Assembly: GCA_036397065.1 (NCBI GenBank)
Contig: DASWJP010000151.1
Coordinates: 1 to 15,620 of the forward strand
Direction: 5' to 3'
Source of the DNA: JAJFGI01 sp036397065
GTDB lineage: Bacteria; Pseudomonadota; Alphaproteobacteria; Kiloniellales; J153
Length of the DNA stretch: 15,620 nt
How positions within the stretch are numbered: the stretch's first letter is position 1; each line of letters begins with the position of its first letter. Below are positions 1-12,865 of this stretch, one piece after another. The notes under the pieces are model-generated. The model did no database searches and had not been told where the DNA came from. It worked only from the letters and a program-made list of their open reading frames with translations. The position numbers and the translations under genes are program-made.

Positions 1-125
<125 letters not shown>

Positions 126-153
126 CGCAGAGTTCGGGGCCCACGGGATCAAT

Positions 154-229
154 AGGAGTGTAGCTCAATTGGTAGAGCACCGGTCTCCAAAACCGGGGGT
201 TGCGGGTTCGAGTCCCTCCACTCCTGCCA
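154..229 (+). tRNA. trnW: tRNA-Trp, anticodon CCA
   Basis: A full 76-base cloverleaf can be folded. The acceptor stem pairs 154-160 (AGGAGTG) with 219-225 (CACTCCT). The D stem is GCTC (163-166) with GAGC (175-178). The anticodon stem is CCGGT (180-184) with ACCGG (192-196), and its loop CTCCAAA (185-191) places CCA at 187-189, which reads UGG for tryptophan. The T arm has GCGGG (202-206), loop TTCGAGT (207-213) and CCCTC (214-218). The discriminator base is G226 and the CCA tail is encoded at 227-229. One T-stem pair, C203 with T217, is a mismatch, which is unusual but does not look disabling. A tRNA-Trp between tuf and secE is a common arrangement in alphaproteobacteria, so co-transcription with secE-nusG is likely. 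No separate promoter is evident in the short flanks (126-153, 230-318). Confidence 0.98.
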
Positions 230-318
230 TGGGCTCGCACGGGGCGATCGGACGGGACGGGGCTGGAAGCGCCCATCGATGAACACGGTTACCAGCGTAG
301 GACGACGAAAGTAGGGCG

Positions 319-516
319 ATGGCCAAGGTCAACCCAGGTCAATTTATCCGGGAAGTGCGGCGCGAGGTGTCCAAGGTCACCTGGCCGACGCGCAAGGAAA
401 CCGTCGTGACCACCGGCATGGTGTTCGTCATGGTCTTTCTGGCGGCCATTTTCTTCCTGCTGGTTGATCAGGTGCTGTCGCTCGGCGTGCGCACGATTCT
501 CGGGTTGGGGGCCTGA
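319..516 (+). CDS. secE: Preprotein translocase subunit SecE
   Basis: The 65-residue protein is the short, single-span form of SecE found in most bacteria other than enterobacteria. SecE is the essential clamp of the SecYEG channel in the inner membrane. The conserved cytoplasmic amphipathic segment FIREVRREVSKVTWPTRKE lies at residues 9-27, including the hallmark VTWP motif, and one hydrophobic membrane span follows at about residues 31-53 (GMVFVMVFLAAIFFLLV). The start at 319 fits the family N-terminus; ribosome binding is weak (AGGG at 313-316 lies very close, GAAAG at 307-311 is better spaced). The gene stops two bases before nusG begins, so translational coupling is likely. The secE-nusG pairing is nearly universal in bacteria. 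Confidence 0.97.
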   Translation: MAKVNPGQFIREVRREVSKVTWPTRKETVVTTGMVFVMVFLAAIFFLLVDQVLSLGVRTILGLGA

Positions 517-518
517 TC

Positions 519-1049
519 ATGGCGATGCATTGGTATGTGCTGCACGTCTACTCCGGCTTCGAGAAGAAGGTGGCCGAGTCGATCCGCGAACAGGCGCGCC
601 AGAAGGAAATGGAAGCCATGTTCGGCGATATCCTGGTGCCCACGGAAGAGGTCATCGAGTTGCGCCGCGGCCAGAAGGTCAGCACCGAACGCAAATTCTT
701 CCCCGGCTATGTGCTGGCGAAGATGGAGTTGACGGACGATACCTGGCATCTGGTGAAGAACACGCCGAAGGTCACCGGATTCCTGGGCAACCGCGGGCGT
801 CCGTCGCCGATCTCCCAGGCCGAGGCCGAGCGCATCCTGCACCAGGTGCAGGAAGGCGTGGAGCGGCCGAAGCCGTCGATCACCTTCGAAATCGGTGAAC
901 AGGTTCGGGTTTCCGATGGTCCCTTCACCTCGTTCAGCGGCTTTGTCGAAGACGTCGACGAGGAACGCTCGCGGGTCAAGGTGTCGGTGTCGATCTTCGG
1001 CCGGGCGACCCCGGTCGAGTTGGAGTATTCGCAGGTCGAGAAGCAATAG
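519..1049 (+). CDS. nusG: Transcription termination/antitermination factor NusG
   Basis: NusG binds the clamp of RNA polymerase, suppresses pausing, recruits Rho and can bridge to ribosomal protein S10. The 176-residue product has the NGN domain at about residues 4-110, with WYVLHVYSGFEKKVA at 5-19 and the RKFFPGYV motif at 58-65, and a KOW domain at about 123-176, with FEIGEQVRVSDGPF followed by the conserved aromatic F139 of the type that contacts Rho and S10. ATG 519 is preferred over ATG 525 because a short MAxxWY N-terminus is typical of alphaproteobacteria and GGGGG at 507-511 is well placed as a ribosome binding site. It sits two bases after secE and is followed by a 101-base spacer containing two hairpins before rplK. 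Confidence 0.98.
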   Translation: MAMHWYVLHVYSGFEKKVAESIREQARQKEMEAMFGDILVPTEEVIELRRGQKVSTERKFFPGYVLAKMELTDDTWHLVKNTPKVTGFLGNRGRPSPISQAEAERILHQVQEGVERPKPSITFEIGEQVRVSDGPFTSFSGFVEDVDEERSRVKVSVSIFGRATPVELEYSQVEKQ

Positions 1050-1063
1050 GCGTGACGTTCGAG

Positions 1064-1081
1064 CCGCGGCGCGGGCCGCGG
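1064..1081 (+). other. Hairpin in the nusG-rplK spacer
   Basis: CCGCGGC (1064-1070) pairs perfectly with GCCGCGG (1075-1081) around a four-base loop GCGG, starting 15 bases after the nusG stop codon. The bases after it (AGAAAAATAT) are A-rich rather than T-rich, so it does not look like an intrinsic terminator in the + direction. It could stabilise the 3' end of a secE-nusG transcript or form the base of the rplK leader. The pairing is directly visible; the function is unknown. Confidence 0.5.
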
Positions 1082-1091
1082 AGAAAAATAT

Positions 1092-1122
1092 GTGCGGGAG
1101 GCTCGCCAGTGCCGGACCGCGC
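1092..1122 (+). promoter_or_regulatory. Candidate L1-binding leader of rplKA
   Basis: In E. coli and archaea, ribosomal protein L1 represses its own operon by binding an mRNA copy of its 23S rRNA site. Here GTGCGG (1092-1097) pairs with CCGCGC (1117-1122), with one G-T wobble. A second helix GGC (1100-1102) pairs with GCC (1111-1113) inside it. They are separated by an asymmetric purine internal loop, GA (1098-1099) against GGA (1114-1116). The segments GGGAGGCT and GCCGGACC closely resemble GGGAGGCU and AGCCGACC on the two sides of the L1 site in E. coli 23S rRNA, recalled from memory. The element ends 28 bases before the rplK start and upstream of its AGGGG ribosome binding site, which suits translational control. 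The fold is visible; L1 binding is inferred. Confidence 0.62.
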
Positions 1123-1150
1123 GACCCAATGGTTCAGATAGGGGCTAGAC

Positions 1151-1579
1151 ATGGCCAAGAAGATTGCGGGTTACATCAAGCTGGAGATTCCGGCGGGGCA
1201 GGCCAATCCCTCGCCGCCGGTCGGCCCGGCGCTGGGCCAGCGCGGCCTGAACATCATGGAGTTCTGCAAGGCGTTCAACGCGGCGACGCAGAAGATGGAA
1301 CCGGGCATGCCGACGCCGGTGATCATCACCGCGTACTCGGACCGCTCGTTCACCTTCGAGACCAAGACAGCGCCGGCCAGCTATTTCCTGCGCAAGGCGG
1401 CGAAGATCCAAAAGGGCAGTCAAACACCCGGCAAGGGCATCGTCGGCACGGTGACGATGAATCAGGTCCGCGAGATCGCCCAGGCGAAGATGGTCGATTT
1501 GAACGCCAACGATATCGAAGCGGCGGCGCGCATCATCGCCGGCTCGGCCCGTTCCATGGGCCTTCAGGTGGTGGAGTAA
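1151..1579 (+). CDS. rplK: 50S ribosomal protein L11
   Basis: L11 forms, with a segment of 23S rRNA, the GTPase-associated centre at the base of the factor-binding stalk and is needed for RelA activation in stringent response. The product has 142 residues, the usual length. The N-terminal domain shows IKLEIPAGQANPSPPVGPAL (9-28), which includes the proline pair at 22-23 associated with thiostrepton sensitivity in this family, followed by GQRGLNIMEFCKAFN. The C-terminal rRNA-binding domain contains the TPGKGIVGTVT segment. The start at 1151 gives the standard MAKKI N-terminus and has AGGGG at 1140-1144 six bases upstream. rplA begins five bases after the stop, so the two are translationally coupled. 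Regulation by L1 through the upstream leader is likely. Confidence 0.98.
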   Translation: MAKKIAGYIKLEIPAGQANPSPPVGPALGQRGLNIMEFCKAFNAATQKMEPGMPTPVIITAYSDRSFTFETKTAPASYFLRKAAKIQKGSQTPGKGIVGTVTMNQVREIAQAKMVDLNANDIEAAARIIAGSARSMGLQVVE

Positions 1580-1584
1580 CGGAC

Positions 1585-2286
1585 ATGGCGCGCATGGGAA
1601 AAAGATACAAGGCGGCCAGTGCGGCGATCGACCGGGAAAAGGTTTATCCGTTGGTCGAAGCGGTGAAGATGATCAAGGAGCGAGCCAAGGCGAAGTTCGA
1701 CGAGACGATCGAAATCGCCATGAACCTGGGCGTCGATCCGCGCCACGCCGATCAGAACGTCCGCGGTGTGGTCACCCTGCCGAACGGCACCGGCAAGAAC
1801 GTCCGCGTCGCCGTGTTCGCCAAAGGCGACAAGGCGGAACAGGCCAAGAAGGCCGGCGCTGACATTGTCGGTGCGGAGGATCTGGCCGAAAAGATTCAGG
1901 CCGGTCAGATGGATTTCGAGCGCTGCATCGCCACGCCGGACATGATGGCCGTGGTCGGCCGGCTGGGTAAGGTTCTCGGGCCGCGCGGCCTGATGCCGAA
2001 CCCGAAGCTGGGCACGGTGACCAACGATGTCGCCGCCGCCGTCAAGGCGAGCAAGGGCGGCCAGGTTGAGTTCCGCGTCGAGAAGGCGGGCATCGTCCAT
2101 GCCGGGGTCGGCAAGGCCAGCTTCGGCGAATCGGCGCTTGAGGAAAACATCAGGGCCTTCGTCGGCGCCATCAGCCGGGCCAAGCCAACCGGGGCCAAGG
2201 GGACGTACATCAAGAACGTCTCCATATCCTCGACCATGGGCCCGGGCGTGAAGGTGGATGTCGGCACGCTGACCGCCGCGGGTTAA
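1585..2286 (+). CDS. rplA: 50S ribosomal protein L1
   Basis: L1 forms the mobile L1 stalk that helps deacylated tRNA leave the E site, and in many bacteria it is the translational repressor of rplK-rplA. The 233-residue product has the usual length. Recognisable segments are KFDETIEIAMNLGVDPRHAD near the N-terminus, VRGVVTLPNGTGK, and GRLGKVLGPRGLMPNPKLGT in the middle, which is the family signature. The C-terminus (NVSISSTMGPGVKVDVG) is also typical. ATG 1585 is chosen because MARMGKRYKAA matches alphaproteobacterial L1 and GGAG at 1573-1576 lies eight bases upstream within the end of rplK; the open frame extends further upstream but without family similarity. ATG 1594 is a less likely alternative. 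The gene is followed by a long structured intergenic region. Confidence 0.97.
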   Translation: MARMGKRYKAASAAIDREKVYPLVEAVKMIKERAKAKFDETIEIAMNLGVDPRHADQNVRGVVTLPNGTGKNVRVAVFAKGDKAEQAKKAGADIVGAEDLAEKIQAGQMDFERCIATPDMMAVVGRLGKVLGPRGLMPNPKLGTVTNDVAAAVKASKGGQVEFRVEKAGIVHAGVGKASFGESALEENIRAFVGAISRAKPTGAKGTYIKNVSISSTMGPGVKVDVGTLTAAG

Positions 2287-2320
2287 GGCCGCGGCGGGCG
2301 CGACGATGCGATAAGAGTTT

Positions 2321-2348
2321 CCAGCCGCCTTGTGTTCAGGGCGGCTGG
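2321..2348 (+). other. Hairpin downstream of rplA
   Basis: CCAGCCGCC (2321-2329) pairs perfectly over nine bases with GGCGGCTGG (2340-2348) around a ten-base loop. It begins 34 bases after the rplA stop. The following bases (GGTACCGGGG) contain no T run, so this is not a standard intrinsic terminator; it may protect the 3' end of an rplKA transcript, act as a Rho-related or processing element, or simply belong to the leader of rplJL. Confidence 0.45.
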
Positions 2349-2384
2349 GGTACCGGGGTCGGCGGCACAATCCGCCAATCCCAA

Positions 2385-2469
2385 CCTGTCCGAGACCGCA
2401 GGTGTCCAAAGGCAAGGCTCTTCGGAGCATGGCCGGCGGATCTAAGCCAGATGGGCCTGCGCAGACGGG
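2385..2469 (+). promoter_or_regulatory. L10(L12)4 autoregulatory leader, kink-turn-like
   Basis: CCTGTC (2385-2390) pairs with GACGGG (2464-2469), allowing one G-T wobble, and CGCAGG (2397-2402) pairs perfectly with CCTGCG (2456-2461). Between the two helices is a strongly asymmetric internal loop, CGAGAC (2391-2396) on one side and CA (2462-2463) on the other. The known L10 leader family has this design: two helices around a purine-rich, kink-turn-like loop that binds the L10-L12 complex and represses rplJ translation. The apical part contains a GCTC(TTCG)GAGC hairpin at 2417-2428. The position, about 170 bases before rplJ, agrees with the family. The pairing was worked out by eye; a covariance search against the Rfam L10 leader model would settle it. 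Confidence 0.72.
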
Positions 2470-2489
2470 AAGTACAAAGTGCTTCGGTC

Positions 2490-2513
2490 CCCCGTTCACG
2501 TAAAACGGGGTTT
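2490..2513 (+). terminator. Possible attenuator hairpin in the rplJ leader
   Basis: CCCCGTT (2490-2496) pairs perfectly with AACGGGG (2504-2510) around the seven-base loop CACGTAA, and three Ts follow (2511-2513). The stem is strong but the T run is short, so it would be at most a weak terminator. Its place just after the L10-binding candidate would suit an attenuator that shifts with L10 binding, or a structural element that transmits the bound state to the ribosome binding site. The fold is seen; the role is inferred. Confidence 0.35.
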
Positions 2514-2638
2514 CGTGGGCTTGAGCTTCCAGGACAGGCGAACCGGGCTTCCGGCCGCTATCCGGGTAGCCCTCGTGCAACCGACCGGTCGTCCCGGAAG
2601 ATACGGGCAGGCCGGCCGTGATGAAGTGGAAGCGATCC

Positions 2639-3157
2639 GTGAACCGAACCGAAAAGCAGGAGCTGGTCGACGATCTGCATAAGGTGTTCGCCGGGACGAA
2701 CCTGGTCATTGTCACCCGACAGTCGGGTATGACGGTGAGCGAGGCATCGACCCTGCGGCAGCGGATGCGGACGGCGGGTGCCAGCTACAAGGTGACCCAG
2801 AATCGGCTCACGCGTCTTGCTCTGAAGGGTACGCAATTCGAAGCGCTGCAACCGCTGTTTACCGGTCCGACGGCTATTGCCTACTCGGACGATCCGGTGG
2901 CGGCGGCCAAGATCTGTGTCGAGTTCGCCAAAGGTAACGACAAGCTGACGATTGTCGGCGGTGCCTTGGCGGGCGAGGAACTGGATAACGGTCGGATCAG
3001 CGAGTTGGCCAAGTTGCCGTCGCTGGACGCGTTGCGTTCCAAGTTGATCGGCGTTCTGCAGGCTCCGGCCACCAAGTTGGCCGGTGTGACGCAGGCGCCG
3101 GCGGCACAATTGGCCCGCGTCTTCAGTGCGTATGCCGCAAAAGACAAAGCCGCGTGA
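2639..3157 (+). CDS. rplJ: 50S ribosomal protein L10
   Basis: L10 anchors L7/L12 dimers on the large subunit and, with them, represses its own mRNA. From GTG 2639 the product has 172 residues, the usual size. The N-terminus MNRTEKQELVDDLHKVF matches alphaproteobacterial L10, and GGAAG at 2628-2632 is six bases upstream; both favour this start. ATG 2621 (178 residues) is in frame and possible, but adds the atypical residues MKWKRS. The globular RNA-binding domain includes TVSEASTLRQRMRTAGASYKV-like sequence with KVTQNRLTRLAL, typical of the family. The C-terminal helix, with repeated QAPA segments and ending AQLARVFSAYAAKDKAA, is the expected docking site for L7/L12 dimers. rplL follows after 44 bases, as in nearly all bacteria. 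Confidence 0.95.
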   Translation: MNRTEKQELVDDLHKVFAGTNLVIVTRQSGMTVSEASTLRQRMRTAGASYKVTQNRLTRLALKGTQFEALQPLFTGPTAIAYSDDPVAAAKICVEFAKGNDKLTIVGGALAGEELDNGRISELAKLPSLDALRSKLIGVLQAPATKLAGVTQAPAAQLARVFSAYAAKDKAA

Positions 3158-3201
3158 GCTTTCACAGGATCTAAACATTCAAGCCCAGGAGATTGAAATC
3201 A

Positions 3202-3576
3202 ATGGCTGATCTAGAAAAGCTGGTATCCGAGCTGTCCAAGCTCACCGTCCTCGAGGCGGCGGAGCTTTCGAAGAAGCTCGAAGAAGCATGGGGTGTTTCC
3301 GCCGCGGCGCCGGTGGCCGTGGCCGTGGCCGGTGGTGGCGATGCCGCTCCGGCAGCCGCCGCTCAGGACAGCTTCGATGTCGTTCTTGTCGCCGCCGGCG
3401 AGAAGAAGATCAACGTCATCAAGGAGGTTCGCGCCATCACCGCCCTTGGCCTGAAAGAGGCGAAGGACTTGGTTGAAGGTGCCCCGAAGACGGTCAAGGA
3501 AGGGTGCAGCAAGGAAGAAGCGGCAGCCCTCAAGAAGAAGCTCGAAGACGCCGGTGCGACGGTTGAACTTAAGTAA
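3202..3576 (+). CDS. rplL: 50S ribosomal protein L7/L12
   Basis: L7/L12 is the multi-copy stalk protein that recruits and stimulates EF-Tu, EF-G and other translational GTPases. The 124-residue product shows the three usual parts: an N-terminal helical dimerisation domain (about 1-32, MADLEKLVSELSKLTVLEAA), an Ala/Gly/Pro-rich flexible hinge (about 33-55), and the C-terminal factor-binding domain (about 56-124) with KINVIKEVRAITALGLKEAK and LVEGAPKTVKEG. The start at 3202 is set by AGGAG at 3187-3191, ten bases upstream, and by the family N-terminus; an in-frame TTG at 3193 is rejected. A strong hairpin follows 34 bases after the stop, which probably adjusts the ratio of rplL to rpoB expression, as known for E. 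coli. Confidence 0.98.
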   Translation: MADLEKLVSELSKLTVLEAAELSKKLEEAWGVSAAAPVAVAVAGGGDAAPAAAAQDSFDVVLVAAGEKKINVIKEVRAITALGLKEAKDLVEGAPKTVKEGCSKEEAAALKKKLEDAGATVELK

Positions 3577-3610
3577 CGTAGCGCCTTGAAAAGACCGACG
3601 AACAGCAGAA

Positions 3611-3645
3611 CCGCTCCGGCGCGCCACTGGCGCGCGCCGGAGCGG
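3611..3645 (+). terminator. rplL-rpoB hairpin: attenuator or processing site
   Basis: Fourteen consecutive base pairs join CCGCTCCGGCGCGC (3611-3624) to GCGCGCCGGAGCGG (3632-3645) around a seven-base loop. It is the strongest hairpin I found in the window. E. coli has, in the same place, an attenuator that stops most transcripts before rpoB plus an RNase III site, so the ribosomal proteins are made in excess of polymerase. The bases after this stem (CCTGTTGCC) lack a T run, so RNase III cleavage or Rho-assisted/partial termination fits better than a classical intrinsic terminator. The structure is seen; the function is by analogy. Confidence 0.55.
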
Positions 3646-3691
3646 CCTGTTGCCGCAAGTAACGAGAGTTGACGAGAGATTGAGTGGGGCC

Positions 3692-3709
3692 TGGCGCCGC
3701 GCGGCGCCA
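3692..3709 (+). other. 18-base perfect palindrome before rpoB
   Basis: TGGCGCCGC (3692-3700) is followed directly by its reverse complement GCGGCGCCA (3701-3709). As RNA it can fold into a 7-bp stem with a GCGC loop. It lies 40 bases upstream of the rpoB start. It could be an mRNA structure controlling rpoB translation or a DNA-binding site; nothing in the sequence decides between these, and GC-rich palindromes of this length can arise by chance more easily in such DNA. Confidence 0.4.
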
Positions 3710-3749
3710 TATCGGGCACCAATACCGTTGGAACGAGGGCACGATTGAT

Positions 3750-7919
<4,170 letters not shown>

Positions 7920-7986
7920 GCGTGGCAATCATGGTTTGGCGCCGTCGTAAGCCGGCCGCCGCAATTGTTCCTATCGGGAGATACCG

Positions 7987-12162
<4,176 letters not shown>

Positions 12163-12174
12163 TGGGATGCCGTC

Positions 12175-12209
12175 ACCCAGGCCCCGGGGGACCCCCCGCC
12201 GGCCTGGGT
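12175..12209 (+). terminator. Hairpin after rpoC, possible end of the beta operon
   Basis: ACCCAGGCC (12175-12183) pairs perfectly over nine bases with GGCCTGGGT (12201-12209). The 17-base loop can form an inner GGGG/CCCC stem. It starts 12 bases after the rpoC stop, where a terminator is expected. No T run follows (ACGGAGG), so it may be a weak or Rho-assisted terminator or a transcript-stabilising structure. Confidence 0.45.
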
Positions 12210-12272
12210 ACGGAGGTGCCCCTGAAGACGGCGAAAGTGGCGGAATATTTGCGTATTTGGGCGGCCCGGGGC

Positions 12273-12301
12273 TTGACGAGGGTGCGGCGCAACAATAGTA
12301 T
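12273..12301 (+). promoter_or_regulatory. Sigma-70 type promoter for the str operon
   Basis: TTGACG (12273-12278) is one base from the consensus -35 and is followed after exactly 17 bases by TAGTAT (12296-12301), close to the -10 consensus. Transcription would start near 12308, about 170 bases before rpsL. It lies after the rpoC hairpin and before rpsL-rpsG-fusA-tuf, where a str promoter is expected. Known alphaproteobacterial housekeeping promoters favour TTGAC-type -35 boxes, which agrees. No other element pair in the window is as good. Confidence 0.78.
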
Positions 12302-12326
12302 GCGCCCGCTTTTAGGGGGCTGGTGG

Positions 12327-12345
12327 TAGACCCAAGCGCGGTCTA
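12327..12345 (+). other. First hairpin of the rpsL leader
   Basis: TAGACC (12327-12332) pairs perfectly with GGTCTA (12340-12345) around the seven-base loop CAAGCGC, about 20 bases after the predicted transcription start. It is a modest stem that would stand near the 5' end of the str mRNA. Its function is unknown. Confidence 0.35.
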
Positions 12346-12407
12346 GACGCAGCTCCTGAATTGTACGGGATCATATCAGACCGCCAAACCAACGGTCCGT
12401 GGGCCAC

Positions 12408-12444
12408 CCGCGGGAGCCAGCGATTCGCTCCACCGCGGTGTTTT
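12408..12444 (+). terminator. Terminator-like hairpin in the rpsL leader
   Basis: CCGCGG (12408-12413) and GAGC (12414-12417) pair with GCTC (12427-12430) and CCGCGG (12433-12438), leaving a two-base bulge and a nine-base loop. After TG comes a run of four Ts (12441-12444). This is the most terminator-like structure of the window, yet it lies between the str promoter and rpsL, 34 bases before the start codon. That position suggests an attenuator within the leader rather than an operon end. Termination here is inferred, not shown. Confidence 0.42.
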
Positions 12445-12478
12445 GTCGCTAGAGTCGCGTGTTGATGAAAGTTGCCTG

Positions 12479-12850
12479 ATGCCGACTATTAACCAACTGA
12501 TCCGCAAGCCGCGCAAGGCGCCGGTCACGCGCAACAAGGTGCCGGCGCTGGCTGCCTGCCCGCAGAAGCGTGGCGTCTGCACGCGCGTCTATACGACGAC
12601 GCCGAAGAAGCCGAACTCGGCCTTGCGCAAGGTCGCGCGGGTGCGCCTGACCAACGGCTTCGAGGTGATCAGCTACATCCCCGGCGAAGGGCACAACCTG
12701 CAGGAACACTCGGTGGTGATGATCCGCGGCGGTCGCGTCAAGGACTTGCCCGGCGTTCGCTACCATATCATTCGCGGCACCCTGGATACCCAGGGCGTCA
12801 AGGACCGCCGCCGCCGCCGTTCCAAGTACGGCGCGAAGCGTCCAAAGTAA
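12479..12850 (+). CDS. rpsL: 30S ribosomal protein S12
   Basis: S12 sits at the decoding centre, controls accuracy and is the classical target of streptomycin-resistance mutations. The 123-residue product has the usual length and the N-terminus MPTINQLIRKPRK typical of alphaproteobacteria. The loop TTTPKKPNSALRK has K43 and the segment GRVKDLPGVRYH has K88, both the streptomycin-sensitive type. D89 is the position that is methylthiolated in E. coli. ATG 12479 is chosen by family similarity; an in-frame TTG at 12443 would add 12 residues and is rejected. The ribosome binding site is weak. It is the first gene after the str promoter, and rpsG follows after only 15 bases. Confidence 0.98.
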   Translation: MPTINQLIRKPRKAPVTRNKVPALAACPQKRGVCTRVYTTTPKKPNSALRKVARVRLTNGFEVISYIPGEGHNLQEHSVVMIRGGRVKDLPGVRYHIIRGTLDTQGVKDRRRRRSKYGAKRPK

Positions 12851-12865
12851 GGCCGGGAGACCAAC

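Larger units (their letters stand above)
2287..2638 (+). promoter_or_regulatory. rplA-rplJ intergenic region / rplJL leader
   Basis: This 352-base stretch has no credible gene but is rich in hairpins. In order: a 9-bp stem at 2321-2348; GGCGG (2361-2365) with CCGCC (2372-2376); the L10-leader candidate at 2385-2469, containing a GCTC-TTCG-GAGC tetraloop hairpin at 2417-2428; a 7-bp stem at 2490-2510 followed by three Ts; GGGCT (2545-2549) with AGCCC (2568-2572) enclosing CCGG/CCGG; and CCCG (2593-2596) with CGGG (2604-2607) shortly before the rplJ ribosome binding site. In E. coli the equivalent region contains a promoter and the L10 target. I see no -35/-10 pair of convincing quality here, so I cannot say whether rplJL has its own promoter. 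Confidence 0.6.
12163..12478 (+). promoter_or_regulatory. rpoC-rpsL intergenic region and str leader
   Basis: This 316-base gap contains no credible gene. It holds, in order, a hairpin just after rpoC (12175-12209), a good promoter (12273-12301) and a leader of roughly 170 bases with two hairpins (12327-12345 and 12408-12438) before rpsL. The region therefore separates the beta operon from the str operon, although read-through from rpoC remains possible because no clear T-rich terminator is present. Confidence 0.7.

Noticed and set aside
895..1584. Upstream in-frame extension of rplA through nusG and rplK
   Set aside because: The extension overlaps nusG and rplK completely and shows no L1 similarity; the L1 family N-terminus begins at 1585.
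3193..3201. Alternative TTG start extending rplL by three residues
   Set aside because: It lies almost on top of the AGGAG ribosome binding site, and ATG 3202 gives the exact family N-terminus.
3669..3697. TTGACG before rpoB as a promoter -35 box
   Set aside because: At 16-18 bases downstream the sequence is GC-only (TGGCGC region), with nothing like a -10 box; I did not call a promoter.
3684..3749. Upstream start of rpoB adding 22 residues
   Set aside because: The extra residues cover the palindrome and ribosome binding site and do not resemble RpoB N-termini.
12443..12478. Alternative TTG start extending rpsL by 12 residues
   Set aside because: The extra residues are absent from the S12 family, and the stretch overlaps the leader hairpin and its T run.
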